This document shows, one piece after another, positions 5,160 through 5,323 of a DNA stretch of 5,323 nucleotides. The notes below the pieces were generated by a model. That model was not told the DNA's origin, did not search any database, and was given only the letters and a program-made list of their open reading frames with translations. The number at the start of each line of letters is the position of its first letter. Position 1 is the first letter of the stretch. Where the stretch lies: the NCBI GenBank assembly GCA_003557485.1, contig PWOI01000031.1:1-5323 (forward strand), read 5' to 3'. Origin of the DNA: Elusimicrobiota bacterium (GTDB lineage Bacteria; CG03; SLGR01; PWQF01). Position numbers and translations under genes: made by a program.

Positions 5160-5211
5160 CCCCGGGCGACAGCACGGCCGGCCGCCCGAAAGGGCGGACG
5201 GGGACATCCCC
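5160..5211 (+). other. GC-rich GNRA-tetraloop hairpin domain
   Basis: CCGCCC (5182-5187) and GGGCGG (5192-5197) form a 6-bp stem capped by GAAA, a GNRA tetraloop on the plus strand (its complement is TTTC). An outer helix CCCCG (5160-5164) / CGGGG (5199-5203) can close the domain, or GGGG (5200-5203) can pair with CCCC (5208-5211) over an ACAT loop. The two are mutually exclusive and could be a switch. Confidence 0.55.
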
Positions 5212-5228
5212 AGGCAGGGAAGGGAAAG

Positions 5229-5251
5229 TTAACATAACAGGGTTATGTTAA
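5229..5251 (+). repeat. 10-bp perfect hairpin with 3-nt loop
   Basis: TTAACATAAC (5229-5238) and GTTATGTTAA (5242-5251) are exact complements around AGG. It is followed by GGCGTAAG, not a T-run on either strand, so an intrinsic terminator is unlikely. Confidence 0.65.
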
Positions 5252-5279
5252 AGGCGTAAGTGTTTCGGCAAGGCAGTGT

Positions 5280-5300
5280 CTGATAAGACAGTCTTATCGG
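5280..5300 (+). repeat. 9-bp hairpin with a G-U pair near the right edge
   Basis: CTGATAAGA (5280-5288) pairs with TCTTATCGG (5292-5300) over loop CAG, with T5281-G5299 as a wobble. AAAGGAGG follows directly (5301-5308). Confidence 0.55.
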
Positions 5301-5323
5301 AAAGGAGGCTTTAGCGAAGGCAG

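Larger units (their letters stand above)
4811..5323 (+). ncRNA. Candidate large structured noncoding RNA, runs off the right edge
   Basis: No credible gene fills these 513 bp. The stretch contrasts with the 20% GC leader: 4981-5040, for example, is 55% GC and 70% purine on the plus strand. It is packed with hairpins: a branched domain (4814-4939), a 10-bp stem (5031-5073), an 11-bp stem (5088-5116), a GAAA-tetraloop hairpin (5182-5197), a 10-bp stem with a 3-nt loop (5229-5251) and a 9-bp stem (5280-5300). G-U pairs (T4888-G4913, T5281-G5299) and the GAAA loop make sense only as plus-strand RNA. Purine-rich linkers such as GGAACGAGGGAA also look RNA-like. I find no match to RNase P RNA, tmRNA, SRP RNA or tRNA. 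The 5' part of a group II intron or a primase-recognised hairpin origin are alternatives. A plus-strand TATAAA (4783-4788) could be its -10; the -35 is poor. AAAGGAGG at 5301-5308 may precede a gene beyond the edge. Confidence 0.5.

Noticed and set aside
5229-5300. Intrinsic terminators at the two strong right-end hairpins
   Set aside because: Neither is followed by a T-run on either strand.
4811-5323. Identification as a group II intron 5' region
   Set aside because: I could not find a convincing GUGYG 5' end, EBS/IBS pairing or domain V, and no reverse transcriptase lies inside the window. It is kept only as an alternative.
1-5323. CRISPR array
   Set aside because: The only tandem repeats (1684-1728) have no spacer between them, and no cas genes are present.

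Overview
The window looks like the backbone of a low-GC bacterial plasmid or plasmid-like integrated element. All recognisable genes lie on the minus strand. Most have Shine-Dalgarno sequences of the AGGAGG type (a partial recombinase, a nuclease and rep are the exceptions), and the readable promoters are sigma70/SigA-like (TTGACT/TATAAC, TTGACA/TATTCT). The host is probably an anaerobic or environmental bacterium, perhaps Bacillota or Desulfobacterota-like, but nothing here fixes the phylum.

Reading along the minus strand from right to left: a promoter near 4779-4807 drives a compact three-gene operon of parA (ParA/Soj ATPase), a small ribbon-helix-helix protein (likely the ParA partner or an autorepressor) and a 657-residue replication initiator. 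The initiator carries an archaeo-eukaryotic-primase-like N-terminal domain and a probable winged-helix C-terminal part. The reading frames overlap or abut (10 bp overlap, then TAAATG), so partition and replication are made together. Abutting the rep stop codon are two tandem copies of a 22-bp sequence (period 23 bp) beside an AT-rich stretch. This is the best candidate for the iteron origin.

The next gene encodes a membrane-anchored staphylococcal-nuclease-like enzyme with all the expected catalytic residues; a possible 20-codon leader ORF stops just before it. A two-gene unit follows, with its own good promoter at 1003-1031: an unrecognised 128-residue protein and a 117-residue protein with a probable ribbon-helix-helix domain. 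The left edge holds the first 17 codons of what may be a tyrosine recombinase. It is preceded by a control region with a 15-bp-arm inverted repeat and repeated GGGGGTTATTCACG boxes.

The right end (about 4811-5323) has no credible protein gene. It is sharply different from the 20% GC leader beside it: GC-rich, purine-biased on the plus strand, and packed with hairpins. These include a branched domain closed by a long-range helix, a GAAA-tetraloop hairpin, several 8-17 bp stems, and G-U pairs that favour a plus-strand RNA. I do not recognise a known family. It is the most interesting part of the window: a candidate large structured noncoding RNA (or the 5' part of a group II intron, or an origin/ssi hairpin field) that runs off the edge.
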